From Polyodon spathula (lineage: Eukaryota; Chordata; Actinopteri; Acipenseriformes; Polyodontidae), in contig NC_054548.1 of NCBI RefSeq assembly GCF_017654505.1, positions 22,223,447 to 22,287,446 of the forward strand: 64,000 bases of DNA, in the 5' to 3' direction. The notes beneath the pieces are model-generated. The model did no database searches. It saw only the letters and a program-made list of their open reading frames with translations, and had not been told where the DNA came from. The position numbers were made by a program, and so were the translations under genes. Of the stretch, positions 11,470 to 21,776 are shown one piece after another. The number at the start of each line of letters is the position of its first letter. Positions within the stretch are counted from its first letter, which is position 1.

Positions 11470-11698
11470 GTGAAAGTAAACATCCCCTTCGTTGATAAAT
11501 CTCTAGATGGAATTGTTTCAGTGCTTATTCCAGATGATCATAACTTTTGTGGAGTCATTCTCGCACATGGAGCTTGAGGAGACATTAACTTCTGTCATCT
11601 GATTTCAATAACTACTTGCTGCAAATGGGATTCTGTGTGTCAGATTTACCTGTAAAGGGCTCAACCTTGGCTATAGAGTCAATGCTTATACTGTTGTG
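11470..11698 (+). pseudogene. TEX30: TEX30-like exon with premature stop and frameshift
   Basis: After CCTTTCCCCAG the frame reads VKVNIPFVDKSLDGIVSVL, then CGVILAHGA, stop, GDINF. A one-base shift follows, then ILCVRFTCKGLNLGYRVNAY ahead of a possible donor at 11699. This matches the N-terminal part of TEX30, an alpha/beta-hydrolase-like protein: an IPF start, a GIILTHGASGD-type oxyanion region and an RFTCKGLN motif. The TGA at 11575-11577 replaces the serine of the HGASGD motif. The frame then changes between about 11607 and 11618. No later TEX30 exon (GGRSMGS, SGSADEMC or ANHSMAVKGR motifs) was found downstream by eye. Its place after POGLUT2 in the same orientation matches human 13q33, so it is probably the decayed local gene, not a retrocopy. 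An assembly error remains possible. Confidence 0.75.
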
Positions 11699-11770
11699 GT
11701 ATGATATTGTAAATTAAGGTTAAGTTGGTGACATTTGCACAGATTTTCCCTTTTAGCCTTCAGAAAATTC

Positions 11771-11851
11771 AGAATATATATATTATCTATTATATATAAT
11801 ATATTATAATATATCTATATATATAATATATATTATATATATATATATATA
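11771..11851. repeat. AT-rich dinucleotide tract
   Basis: Imperfect (TA)n with ATAATATAT variants, directly after the TEX30-like exon. Confidence 0.85.
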
Positions 11852-11913
11852 AGTAAAACAACAGTTTTGGAGTGTCAGTGCTCAAAGTTCATGCATTTAA
11901 AGTAGTTTGAATG

Positions 11914-11950
11914 CCCCCCCCCCCCCCCCCCCCCCCCACACACACACACT
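11914..11950. repeat. Poly(C) plus (CA)n
   Basis: About 24 consecutive C residues followed by several CA units. The tract replaces the expected outer terminus of the neighbouring Tc1 element. Confidence 0.9.
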
Positions 11951-13445
11951 TATCTACACACCATACTCCACACTGTTAAGAGGAAAAAAGATATTATTGA
12001 GGAAGAAATATATATATAAAATACAAAACTGAAAGATTGTAATTGGATTAGTCTCCACCCTCTGAGTTAATACTTGGTGGAGCCTGTTGGGATAGGTCTC
12101 TAACAACTTTGCACACCTAGATTTGGCAATATTTGACCATTGTTCTTTACAAAACTGTTCAAGCTCTGTCAAGTTCCTAGGGGAGCATTGATGGACAGCA
12201 ATCTTCAAGTCATGCCACAAATTTTTCATTGGATTTAGGTCGGAGCTCTGACTGGGCCATTTACATTTTTTGACATTTACCTTTTTTGTTCCTTAGCCAT
12301 TCCAGTGTAGCTTTGGCTGTGTGCTTTGGGTTGTTGTCATGCTGAAGGTTAACTTACGTCCCAGTTTCAGCTTTCTTGCAGAAGGCAGCAGGTTTTCGTC
12401 AAGGACTTCTCTGTACTTTGCTCCATTCATTTTCCCTTCTATCCTGACAAGTGCCACAGTCCCTGCCAATGAGAAACATGACGACATGACATGATGCTGC
12501 CCCCACCATGCTTCTCAGTAGGGATGGTGTTCTTTGGGTAATGCGCTGTGTTGGGTTTGCACCAGAGTGCAAACCCAAAACTAAAGTGGAAACTAAAGTT
12601 TCCACTTTAGTTTCATCAGACCACAATACCTGTTGCCACATGGCTACAGAATCTCCTGAGTGTTTTTTTGCATACTTCAAACTGGATTCCAGGTGGGCTT
12701 TCTTGAGTAATGGCTTCTTTCTTGCCACCCTACCATACAGGCCAGATTTGTGGAGTGTTTGGGATATTGTTGTCACATGCACAGTTTGATCAGTCTTGGC
12801 CATAAAAGCCTGTAGCTCTTTCAAAGTTGCAATTGGCTTCTTGGTAGCCTCTCTGATCAGTCTCCTTCTTGCTCGGTCATCCAGTTTGGGAAGGCCTGAT
12901 CTAGGATGGGTCTTGGTGGTGCCATACACCTTCCACTTCTTAGTAATCGTCTTGACCACGCTCCAAGGGATATTCAAGGCCTTTTCTATTTTTTATACCC
13001 ATCCCCTCATCTGCCTTTCAAGAATTTTGTCCCAGAGTTCTTCTGAAAGGACCTTGGTGCTTATGGTTGAGTCTTTGCTTTGAAATGCACTACCTAGCAG
13101 AGGGAACCTACAGGAACTGCTGAATTTCTCCTGAAATCATGTGAATCACTACAATTTAACACAGGTGGAGGCCACTTAACTTGGTGTGTGATTTTGGAGG
13201 AGATTGGTTACACCTGAGCTAATTTAGGATTGCTATTACAAGGGGGGTGGACACTTATCCAACCAAGCTATTTGTTTATATTTTTAGTTAATTTTCTACA
13301 AATTTCTAGAATATTTTTTTCACTTGGAAGTTGTGGGGTAGGATGTGTAGATAAATGAAAAAAAAAAAAAAAAACACCTATTTTAATGCATTTTAATTCT
13401 AGGCTATAAAGCAACAAAAGGTGGAAATTTTGAAAGGAGGTGTAG

Positions 13446-13448
<3 letters not shown>
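11951..13448 (-). mobile_element. Tc1/mariner transposon copy A, inactive
   Basis: On the - strand fragments of one Tc1-type transposase follow in order. They are the N-terminal segment (TKVLSEELWDKILERQ, then an in-frame stop), the helix-turn-helix and GRPR-like linker (12977-12399), a DDE part with [12 protein letters not shown] but a decayed DNDPKHTA-type catalytic motif (12487-12293), and a C-terminal part starting NLWHDLKIAVHQ (12229-11954). The right outer end is the GGAGGTGTAG motif at 13435-13446; an inner copy lies at 13340-13356 (GGATGTGTAGATAAA) and a mirrored inner copy at 11949-11960. That arrangement is the IR/DR layout of Tc1 elements. Several stops and shifts make it inactive. 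Copy B at 26500-27785 belongs to the same subfamily. Confidence 0.88.
12553..12613. repeat. Two adjacent perfect hairpins inside Tc1 copy A
   Basis: TGGGTTTGCAC and GTGCAAACCCA form an 11-bp stem with a CAGA loop. Immediately next, AAACTAAAGTGGAAAC and its perfect complement form a 16-bp stem around TAAA at 12578-12613. The homologous stretch of copy B (about 26850-26905) has neither palindrome. Confidence 0.85.

Positions 13449-13515
<67 letters not shown>
13449..13515. repeat. (TA)n microsatellite at transposon end
   Basis: About 33 TA units begin directly at the outer end of Tc1 copy A. Tc1 elements insert at TA, so the tract may have been the target or may have grown from the TA duplication. 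Confidence 0.95.
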
Positions 13516-13516
<1 letters not shown>

Positions 13517-13519
13517 CAC

Positions 13520-14353
13520 AAATGTGCATCTGTTTTCTTTTGATTTTTTGAAAGATCAACTACTATAAAAAATAGAGGGGTGCTTAATTTACTTATGTAT
13601 ATGTAAATATTATTTAGCTTTTATGGGCATAGGCATACAGGCAATATAATGGTTTTTTACTTCCCTAGTTCCCCTGTTAGATTGAAATAGAGGAACAGAT
13701 AGTTCTATGCACTTCTATGATACTGCACAAGAAATTCTTCGGTGTTCATTAACATCTTCATCATTTTTGGCTTGAAATAAGAGAAACATTCGTTATTGTC
13801 GCCACCTTTTAATTGAGGTATATGACAGGCCCAGTTTTGGGGATGGAACCGCATAACAGTCTCACAACATGATTGGTCCTTGCCTGTCAGAGGAACATGA
13901 CGTCAACACGAGTGGGAAAGCTTGGAGGAATTTTAACACTGTGATCTGAGAGACAGATAGACCTATTTCCAGAACCTTTCAATTAAAATATAATATGGTA
14001 TTTTTCTGTACAAACTGGGTGACTATTACTATATATAAATGATCATGTTATGCATGAATGTAAGAATTGGCTTTCTGTGGTGGTGTACTTTTTTCTTTCA
14101 AATAGCATAGATCTGTAATTGTTTGCATGATTTATTTTAATTGCAAATATATATCCTGCCCACTATTACAGTTTTGTTACAAGATACATCAGTTTGTCTC
14201 TAATGTAATTTAATCACAGTTTTACATATAGACTGCCCTGCTCTTAGGCTGCACCCCAAACTCTGGGCCACTCTGGTTTTCAGATAATGTCCCACATTCT
14301 GGGCCACTCTGCATTTCTGAATTCAGCCCAGTTTTTGGGATGTTGGGATAACA
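13520..14353. other. Intergenic, no gene recognised
   Basis: No supported coding or repeat feature. Near 14255-14330 the phrase TCTGGGCCACTCTG occurs twice, a short local repetition. Confidence 0.5.
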
Positions 14354-14514
14354 TGGAGTAAGATCACAGAATGTTGTGCAGTCAGTCAGCTGCACAGATG
14401 GACAGAGTTTTAAGAAGAATACTATTTGAAACAAGTTCATAACACCTTCGTACCACCATAGCATGTATCTGTCAGTAAGTTTAATACGGGACCATCAAAA
14501 AAAAAAAAAAAAAA
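14354..14514 (+). repeat. Dispersed duplicate, copy 1, ending in poly(A)
   Basis: The sequence from TGGAGTAAGATCACAG to AATACGGGACCATC and a run of 18 A residues recurs essentially without change at 15947-16103, 1593 bases away. It has no coding capacity that can be recognised. The poly(A) end in both copies resembles a retroposed unit. Confidence 0.85.
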
Positions 14515-14707
14515 GATTTATATTTTTATATTACAGATGACAGCCCAGCTTCGAGGTCATGCTCAGTTTACCCTAAAAATGTACACCAGAAGTGGATTGT
14601 AAATTAATTCAAGAATAACCCTTAGTACATGAATCAAAGTTAATGTGTTTTTTGACTCTCCTCAGAAAACATTATTTTATTATGAAGAAACAGGAATCAA
14701 AGATAAA

Positions 14708-14708
14708 T

Positions 14709-14738
<30 letters not shown>
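14708..14738. repeat. Poly(T) tract
   Basis: About 28 consecutive T residues. Confidence 0.9.
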
Positions 14739-14743
<5 letters not shown>

Positions 14744-15946
14744 CTTATTTCTTTATTACAATGAAGAAACTACACTGCACTAAAATAGATACATACAAAT
14801 TAATTAAAGCACACGCATTCCTTTATTAATGGTTACTATGAAAATACATTTTTGAGAAGGAACACGGCATTCCAAAAAAAGGACATCTGATTTGCTTATG
14901 TATTGTCCATCAATATATGGTCATGCGTATGGGTTTATCAGACCTCAAAATGAATGGTGTGGCAGAGTTCAACATAATTTATTCACCTATCACATGCAAA
15001 AACAAAACAATAAAGGCCTATATGAACTCTTGTGGGTTTTAAGAGAACAGTGCCCTTCAACATCTTAACATAAATATTATTGTATTGTACTGGTAAATTA
15101 TTCCTTCTCAATTCCTAATAGTTTAAACTGTAGGCTATCGATACTGTTTAAACTGTTGGACTGTGCAAATAAAAAGGAAAACAAAATCCATATAATGCCA
15201 AGAATAATCCATTGTAAAATAGTAATGCTTATATCTAGTGAGACATTACATACATTCATGTTCAAGCAATTTGTAAAAATGTGCCCCTTAATCATTTACT
15301 GTGTTAGTCCTTCCCATTTGGAAACATTTACACTGGCCATAAAAGGGTTAGCTGCAAGACTGATAGAATGACACAAGTTAATTGTATCAACCTATGTGAC
15401 CTACTTAATGCTTAGATTGATACTGTGTTGTAGTTGATGCTTCTCACCTCCCATAGGCAGTCCTGATACTGATAGAGTGCCGCAGGTTAAATGTATCAAC
15501 GGTTCCTCAAAACCCGGCCTGTGTCACACCTCTTGTAATCGGTAACCATGCCTATTATCTAATTCTAATATGGATCCGCCTCTTTATTGTTAACCCCCTC
15601 TACCACTATGTTTAAAAAGTTCAATTAAAGCCCACCTATTACTCCGCCCATTTGCTGTCCATCAGAAACAGTGCCAGCCTTTGTGTTTTCATGTGGTGCT
15701 GCGGCTGACTTCCTACTGCTTCCTGTGTAAAGATGGCTATGGCATTGTGGAACCGAGTAGAAATTGCTTATCCTGGTACAAGATCTACGGTGCATCTACA
15801 GATTAGTGATACTATTGGTATGAAAGACACGTAATTTATACAACAGCTGCTTTTGACACCACAGATACATATATACACACACCAACACATTGAAGAAGTT
15901 AAACGTGCCTGTCCGGACAACATCCAGGACAAACCGTTCACCCACG
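14739..15946. other. Non-coding stretch, one short open frame after a Kozak-like ATG
   Basis: Near 15733 AAGATGGCT opens a 33-codon frame (MAMALWNRVEIAYPG) that ends without a clear splice site. It could be a first exon of an unrecognised gene, but nothing supports that. Otherwise no gene or repeat was identified. Confidence 0.3.
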
Positions 15947-16094
15947 TGGAGTAAGATCACAGAATGTTGTGCAGTCAGTCAGCTGCACAGATGGACAGAG
16001 TTTTAAGAAGAATACTATTTGAAACAAGTTCATAACACCTTCGTACCACCATAGCATGTATCTGTCAGTAAGTTTAATACGGGACCATCAAAAA

Positions 16095-16103
<9 letters not shown>
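15947..16103 (+). repeat. Dispersed duplicate, copy 2, ending in poly(A)
   Basis: This is the near-identical partner of 14354-14514. Here the A run is about 13 long and is followed directly by a (TA)n array. Confidence 0.85.

Positions 16104-16181
<78 letters not shown>
16104..16181. repeat. (TA)n microsatellite
   Basis: About 38 TA units directly after the poly(A) of the duplicate. Confidence 0.95.
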
Positions 16182-16185
<4 letters not shown>

Positions 16186-16249
16186 ACTATAATATTAAAA
16201 TACATGTATAAAATACACACACATCATTCATTAAGACATTTTTGTTCAC

Positions 16250-16447
16250 ATTGCTACGTTACCCAAATGTAGATTTACAATCCCATGGATCTGATTACAC
16301 GCCCCTCTGATATCGGCTTGTCAGTCACACCAGCGCTCGTCAGTGGTATTGCTAACGTTACCCAAATGTAGATTTACAGGGTCCCATGATCTGATTGCAC
16401 GACCTAGCTGATATCGGCTGTCAGTCACACCAGCGCTCGTCAGTGGT
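16250..16447 (+). repeat. About 100-bp tandem duplication
   Basis: Two adjacent units share ACGTTACCCAAATGTAGATT, GATATCGGCT and the block CAGTCACACCAGCGCTCGTC followed by AGTGGT. They differ by small indels, such as CCATGGATC against CCATGATC. No coding sequence was recognised. Confidence 0.85.
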
Positions 16448-16536
16448 CATCATGTTCCATCCGCAGGCAGGCCTGTTTTTTTTTTTTTTTCAACCAACGC
16501 TTTTGAATATATGACGTTTAATATAAAAACAAGTCA

Positions 16537-16540
<4 letters not shown>

Positions 16541-16596
<56 letters not shown>
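16541..16596. repeat. (TA)n microsatellite
   Basis: About 27 TA units. Confidence 0.95.
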
Positions 16597-16597
<1 letters not shown>

Positions 16598-17404
16598 CCA
16601 TGCCTATGTGTATCGTATACACATAGGACAACTTACTGTTTTTTTCAACATGTTTTTTTTCAACATGGAAATATAATAAATAGAACGCATTTATTGTGAC
16701 GGATAAGTTATATTAAGTTATCTATTTCTGTTTTTAAAATGGAACATTGGACTGCAAAACAAATCTTAATTTATATAAACATATTTTTATTTTTAAAAAT
16801 GGTGATATAGGTGGAATTTGAACCGATTCCGTTTGCATGCGTCTTGTGTTACTGACAGTGCTACACAGTTAGTTGAGACAAGCAGTATGTCAGCGTGCTG
16901 AGAATTATCCAGACTTTGTTAGATTTTTTCAGATTTTTCTAGCCATCGTTCATCAATCGCATTCTGAGATTGAGCTGGAGCTTTTAAAATGTTTGGTTTC
17001 CTGTGGGTGTAACGCTCATTGTTGTCCCTATTGGCACAAGGAAGTACGATTTCCTGTCTCTATACTGGTCGATGCGAGTAGTGCTATTTGTGGTCCCCGC
17101 TGGACAAAAAAGGAACATCATTTCTGAGAATTCGCTATACTGAAGGATAGCCGACTTATTTGGTAAAATTAAAACATAAATAAATAAATGCATTAATGTA
17201 AATATTGAAGTAAATTAATAGATAAATTAATACATAGACATGTATGTGTTTATATATCTTGATATTTATTTTCACTATCATATAAATATGATAGTGTATG
17301 AAACGAATATAAATATTCAACAGTTCTTGTTGAATTGTATATTAAGATTTTTGTACATAAAGTTCGTCATGCTTTCATATATTTTTATTTTCAAATTTTA
17401 AAAT

Positions 17405-17536
17405 ATATTGTAACGACCCAGACAATTGCTTTCTTGCAGGTCTTGTCTGTTCAGTTTGTCTTGTCTGACTTTTCTATATGTTAAAGGGGAGAATGTGAGT
17501 TGTTGTTTACGGGGGCTGCAGAGCATTTGAGAATTC
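17405..17536 (+). other. Possible truncated LTR start
   Basis: TGTAACGACCCAGACAATTG near 17409 resembles the 5' start of a vertebrate LTR. The following 130 bases are GC-richer than their surroundings and are cut off where Tc1-like sequence begins. This is a weak call based on the TGTAAC start only. Confidence 0.25.
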
Positions 17537-18785
17537 AACGTTTCCTGAAACTATTGGTCAGTCTCACATCGGTTTTGAAGAGTTTTAGCCCATTCCTCCT
17601 TACAGAACTGCTTCAACTAGGTGACATTTGAGGTCTTCCTTGCATGGACAGCTCACTTCAGGTTCTGCCACATTTCGATGGGGTTTAGGCCTGGACTTTG
17701 ACTAGGCCATTCTAAAACGCAGAATTTCTTCTTCTGCAGCCATTCTTTTGCATCTGCTTGTATGTTTAGGATCATTGTCTTGCTGCATGACCCACTTTCG
17801 GTTCAGCTTCAATTCACAGACAGATGGCCTGACATTCTCCTCTAGAATCTTTTGATACAGTGGAGAATTCATGGTTGTGTCAATGATGGCAAGCCATCCA
17901 GGTCCTGAGGCAGCCAAGCTGCCCCACATTCCCACCACTATGCTTGATGGTTAAGATGAGGTTCTTCTGTTCAAACGCAGTGTTTGGTTTTCGGCAAACA
18001 TAACGTTTCTCATTGATGCCAAAAAGTTCTACCTTTGACTCGTCTATTCAGAGAACATTGTTCCAGAATTCACCCTGTGTGCTCTTTGACGAACATCAGA
18101 CGGGCAGCAATGTTATTTTTAGAGAGCAGTGGTTTTCTCCTGGATATCCTTCCATGAACACCATTCTTGTTCAGTCTTTTGTTAATAGTTGAGTCATGAA
18201 CACATTAGGTTCTTTATGACTTCTTTGATGATTTTCCGGTTTGTTCTTGGAGAGATTTTGGTAGGACGGCCACTCCTGGGTAGAGTGAACTTTCTCCATT
18301 TGTAGACTTTCTGTCTGACAGTGGATTGCTGGAGCCCCAAATCCTTAGAAATGGTTTTGTAATCCTTTCTAGACTGATGAGCATCATTAACTATTTTTCT
18401 GAGATCCTCAGGGATTTCTTTTGATTGTGGCATGACGTGTTTCCACACACCTGTATGGTGAAGACCAAACTCACAAAGTTTATGTATGGTGGGGCCTCCC
18501 AAACTCACCCCTGAAGATCTTCCTAATTATTTAAACACCTGTTTCTAATTGTCCCCTTAATTGAGCTCATAAAACCACTTACTTTTTTCACGTACCCTGA
18601 ATCTTAATTACTCAATGTTTGTCTAATTCATACATCATTTTATTTCAAAAGACATGGAATCGGTCAATATAAACCCTATTGGATATTTAAGAAAAGACTG
18701 GTTTTGATTCTAAAAGGCTGTCATGGTAAAACTATGGAATTTCCATAATTGTCATTGGGGTTCACAAACTTTTTCTCATCACTGT
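17537..18785 (-). mobile_element. Tc1/mariner transposon copy, second subfamily
   Basis: On the - strand the N-terminal part (18508-18194) has MPQSKEIPEDLRKIVNDAHQ followed by a helix-turn-helix (STVRQKVYKWRKF) and a GRPTKISPRTNR linker. A later part (17938-17702) contains [13 protein letters not shown], the second catalytic DDE block, well preserved. Frames between are broken. The right end TCACAAACTTTTTCTCATCACTGTA is the typical terminus of this Tc1 group. The left end was not resolved. The transposase is clearly different from copies A and B. Confidence 0.85.
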
Positions 18786-18959
18786 ATGTGTTTGTGGTAT
18801 ACTGCTGATGAAATCATGATCAAATCTGAATATGTCAGTTGCATTATGCTGAATCAATTATTGTATTTATTAAAGAAAAAATCACTTTCAATCAATTCAC
18901 AACTATATAACTATTATGCTACACAATTATGCTTCATTCATTTCAACTTTTGTTCAGGG

Positions 18960-19190
18960 TGCTGTTCAGGTGCATACTGAAAAACCTGGCTGCTCTATAT
19001 GATGAAATGTTCCTGTTACTGCAGGAGGTTTCTGGGATAATTCACATTTCCTTCCGATATTAAGAGTTTTCTAGGCCCATATTACATAGAAATAGTGAAT
19101 ATGAAGCTGCCTAAAGCCCCTGCTGTTAAATCTGCAAAAAGTAAAGGAGCCACGAAAATGCTAGATGCATTATTTGGTTGGATATAGCAG
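18960..19190 (+). other. Possible upstream exons of the unrecognised gene
   Basis: One frame from 18959 reads VLFRCILKNLAALYDEMFLL and on to a stop at about 19060. Another from 19099 reads MKLPKAPAVKSAKSKGATKM, then LDALFGW and a stop. Both look protein-like and precede the spliced exons at 19777 and 20130, but no junction links them convincingly. They may be decayed exons. Confidence 0.3.
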
Positions 19191-19776
19191 TGAACGACAA
19201 GATCTGGTAAAACAAGCGAACAAAGGCAAGAAGAGCACCACAAAATGGAGAAATCCTTGGACGTTTTGTATCCCGTGATACAGACACACCCTAATGATTT
19301 TGGTGTGTTTTATTTTTTGTTGCTCTGAATACATTATTTTTAAATTAATTAAATAAAATAAAATAAATAAGTTTGTACTGAAATGTTATAAGAATGAGCA
19401 CAATTTTAATTGAAAGGGATTGCCATTAAAGAAATGATTCCATGTAACATGCCTGGCATGCAGTCCATTCACTATGTAGGTCTCCCGTACAGTTCTGAAT
19501 GAAGCACATGTTATATCAAGACATGTATTTTCATGTAATTCTCTGGACTTTCCTGTCATTAACCACATGACCCTGCACTGCTGAAGTGAAATGACCTACT
19601 ATAAAGGCATGCAAAATGAGAGATCCCTTTAACTTACAATTATATCATAAACATTCATTTTTTTAAATGAACATACCTGTATTGCTTTCAAACCTGATAT
19701 CAACATTGAAATATTAATAATTATTTGATTTATCTATAAACTATTTAAGCCTTATTTTTTGTTTTATTTTTTTTAG

Positions 19777-20227
19777 GTGGTTACATCTCAAAGTAAGCTA
19801 TCTTTGAAGAAAGCTGTTCTGCCACAGAAGAAGGGGTTGATTCTTAAGAAGAAATTAAAGGGACAGAGCTCTACAAGCTTCTCAAGTGCAAGATGTTCAA
19901 ATATATAGAAGCTGTGGGATGCAGGTATGATTCCTTTATGAAGATGTACTATATTACAGGGTTTACTGTTTTATAACTACTTCAGTCTGCTCATTTCTAA
20001 TTTCATAAACCTGGAAGATTAGGAGCATTATTAATGAAAAAGACCAGTACTAAAGGTCAAGACAGAGTTGCATTTCCAAAGCTTTTTTTTTTTTTTTTTT
20101 TTTGTCTTTTAACAAAAAAATTTCAACAGACTATGAAAGAAACCTCAAGTGGAATCGATGTGCCAAAAACACTGTGAAGGAGGATGCTGCTGCTGATATT
20201 GACAGCATTTTGCAACAGTTGGTTTAA
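19777..20227 (+). pseudogene. Two-exon 3' end of an unrecognised gene, one in-frame stop
   Basis: Exon 19777-19924 follows a T-rich acceptor (TTTTTTTTAG) and encodes a lysine-rich stretch (KLSLKKAVLPQKKGLILKKK). It then meets TAG at 19906-19908 before KLWDA. The next exon, 20130-20227, joins in phase (GCA-G|AC) and encodes DYERNLKWNRCAKNTVKEDA, then DIDSILQQLV and a stop. The clean junction and the balanced composition of the last exon suggest a real gene end. The single TAG suggests decay, an assembly error or an alternative phase. I do not recognise the protein. It points away from POGLUT2 and ends about 1.4 kb from the 3' end of SLC10A2, in convergent orientation. Confidence 0.45.
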
Positions 20228-20895
20228 AAGCTATACAGGTTATGAGATGCAGTGATAATAACTGTAAAAACCTGCAATTCATGACACTGTGATAAATTAA
20301 ACAAACTTGCATGGCCTTGCATTGGGAAACGTTTAATCTACTGGATGAAAGTAGAAAGTGTAAATACAGCCCGGTTCTGACATTAAATATCTAATGAGAA
20401 GCAAGCTTTTATGTTTTCATAACTTTAAACACTCCACCATAACTCTACTGGTAAAACGTCAAATTTAAATTCTCAAAGCTTTTGAAATGGAACCATTAAT
20501 ATGTATGCCTGACCCTAGTGTCTATTTCAGTGTTCTGAATAGTGGCTGGTGTAAATACTGCATCTCTTTAACTGTATTTATCCAGTTGATAACATTACTA
20601 TACATAACAAACGAATCAATAATTAAAGTGATTAGAAAACCATTACTGGATTATGCGGTCTTTACATGCTGGAAGGGCTTGTGCACTCTCTGTTCCTCCC
20701 CCGTAAACACAAGAATAAAATGCACACAAAACATTTTGGAGCAGAAACCACGTTGAGTGATTTATTTGTTATCATTTATTATTGTAGAAAAAATCTAAAC
20801 AATTTGTATTTCTAGCTGTAAAAAAATATTTATGCAGGTTAGCTCATTTAAGTTCCAGGGTCTTATTGTAATAAAACAAGTTTTAAAAATAAATA
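20228..20895. other. Intergenic, nothing recognised
   Basis: No supported exon or repeat. AATAAA-like signals on both strands are too common here to assign. Confidence 0.5.
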
Positions 20896-21375
20896 CAGTA
20901 ATCCGTCACCTATCTGCCCAAGCCGCTTGTCAGCCATGATCACCCTCTTCAGCAACGTTAGTTTATTATTGAACAGAGAAAATTAGTTTAGATACTGCAG
21001 ATCCTACCAAAGTTTTCGTATACTGTATTGCATGTGATCCATGCTCTGCCACTGCTGGTAGTGTCACGTGAGTTGTTCAGTATAAATCTTGCTCGCCTGC
21101 GGGGCGTATCAACTTTAACCTCCGTCTCGATCTCCTGCCTGTCACTCAGCAGCGAATACACACACCCACACGGCAGACAACTACCATGTTTCTTTCTAAA
21201 CAAGGGATTTAGGGGAGCTCCCTAGTAAAAGCTGAATCCCAAAACAATAATTTTGTGAATATGTAACTGTTACAGCTGTGTATAGTGGTATTTAAAACAG
21301 GATTCATTCATTTGCCTTTTTACACATCCACCCTTACTCTAGTCCCAGCGCATTCGGATATGTGACGGATTACTG
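20896..21375. mobile_element. 480-bp Tigger/pogo-like MITE with TA target duplication
   Basis: The ends are CAGTAATCCGTCACCTATC and GATATGTGACGGATTACTG, near-perfect inverted repeats flanked by TA on both sides. The CAG start and TA duplication fit Tigger/pogo-type elements. The interior has no transposase. A diverged inverted copy with a nested SINE lies at 48289-49035. It sits just downstream of the SLC10A2 stop codon. Confidence 0.85.
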
Positions 21376-21633
21376 TATGTGAAACCAGTCATACATAGCA
21401 ATGCTTAATATGTTTAAATTAAATGTCCACAGTTACCTACTGTGTATTATGACTTGCTCACTGCAATACATTCGGTGCTGAACACCAGCTCAGTTCACTT
21501 CACGTGTATCACAATACAGTACAATAGTGCTTTAATATAACAAATTGAACATAGGTTTTTGAAGTATAAGAAGTGCAGCCCAGATACTTATTTGTAAACT
21601 GGATCAGCATGAACTGGTTTACTTCAGTTTGAT

Positions 21634-21776
21634 TCACAACCGAGTGTGTTTGCCATCTACAACATTGTCTTCAATGTGAAAACCTTCGTTCTTTATGGCA
21701 TGCAATGATGGTATTGCATCCTGTGTTTTTTCTTCATCCTCACCACTGGAACAACATTTCTTGTAAATCCGAAAAC
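21634..21776 (-). CDS. SLC10A2: SLC10A2 exon 6, C-terminal tail
   Basis: A 143-base exon encodes [20 protein letters not shown] and a hydrophilic tail ending DGKHTRL before TGA at 21636-21634. The tail is cytoplasmic in the family and diverges quickly, so only the first part resembles other vertebrates. Confidence 0.88.

Noticed and set aside
12508..13083. Open frames on the + strand with hydrophobic stretches
   Set aside because: Antisense shadows of the Tc1 transposase.
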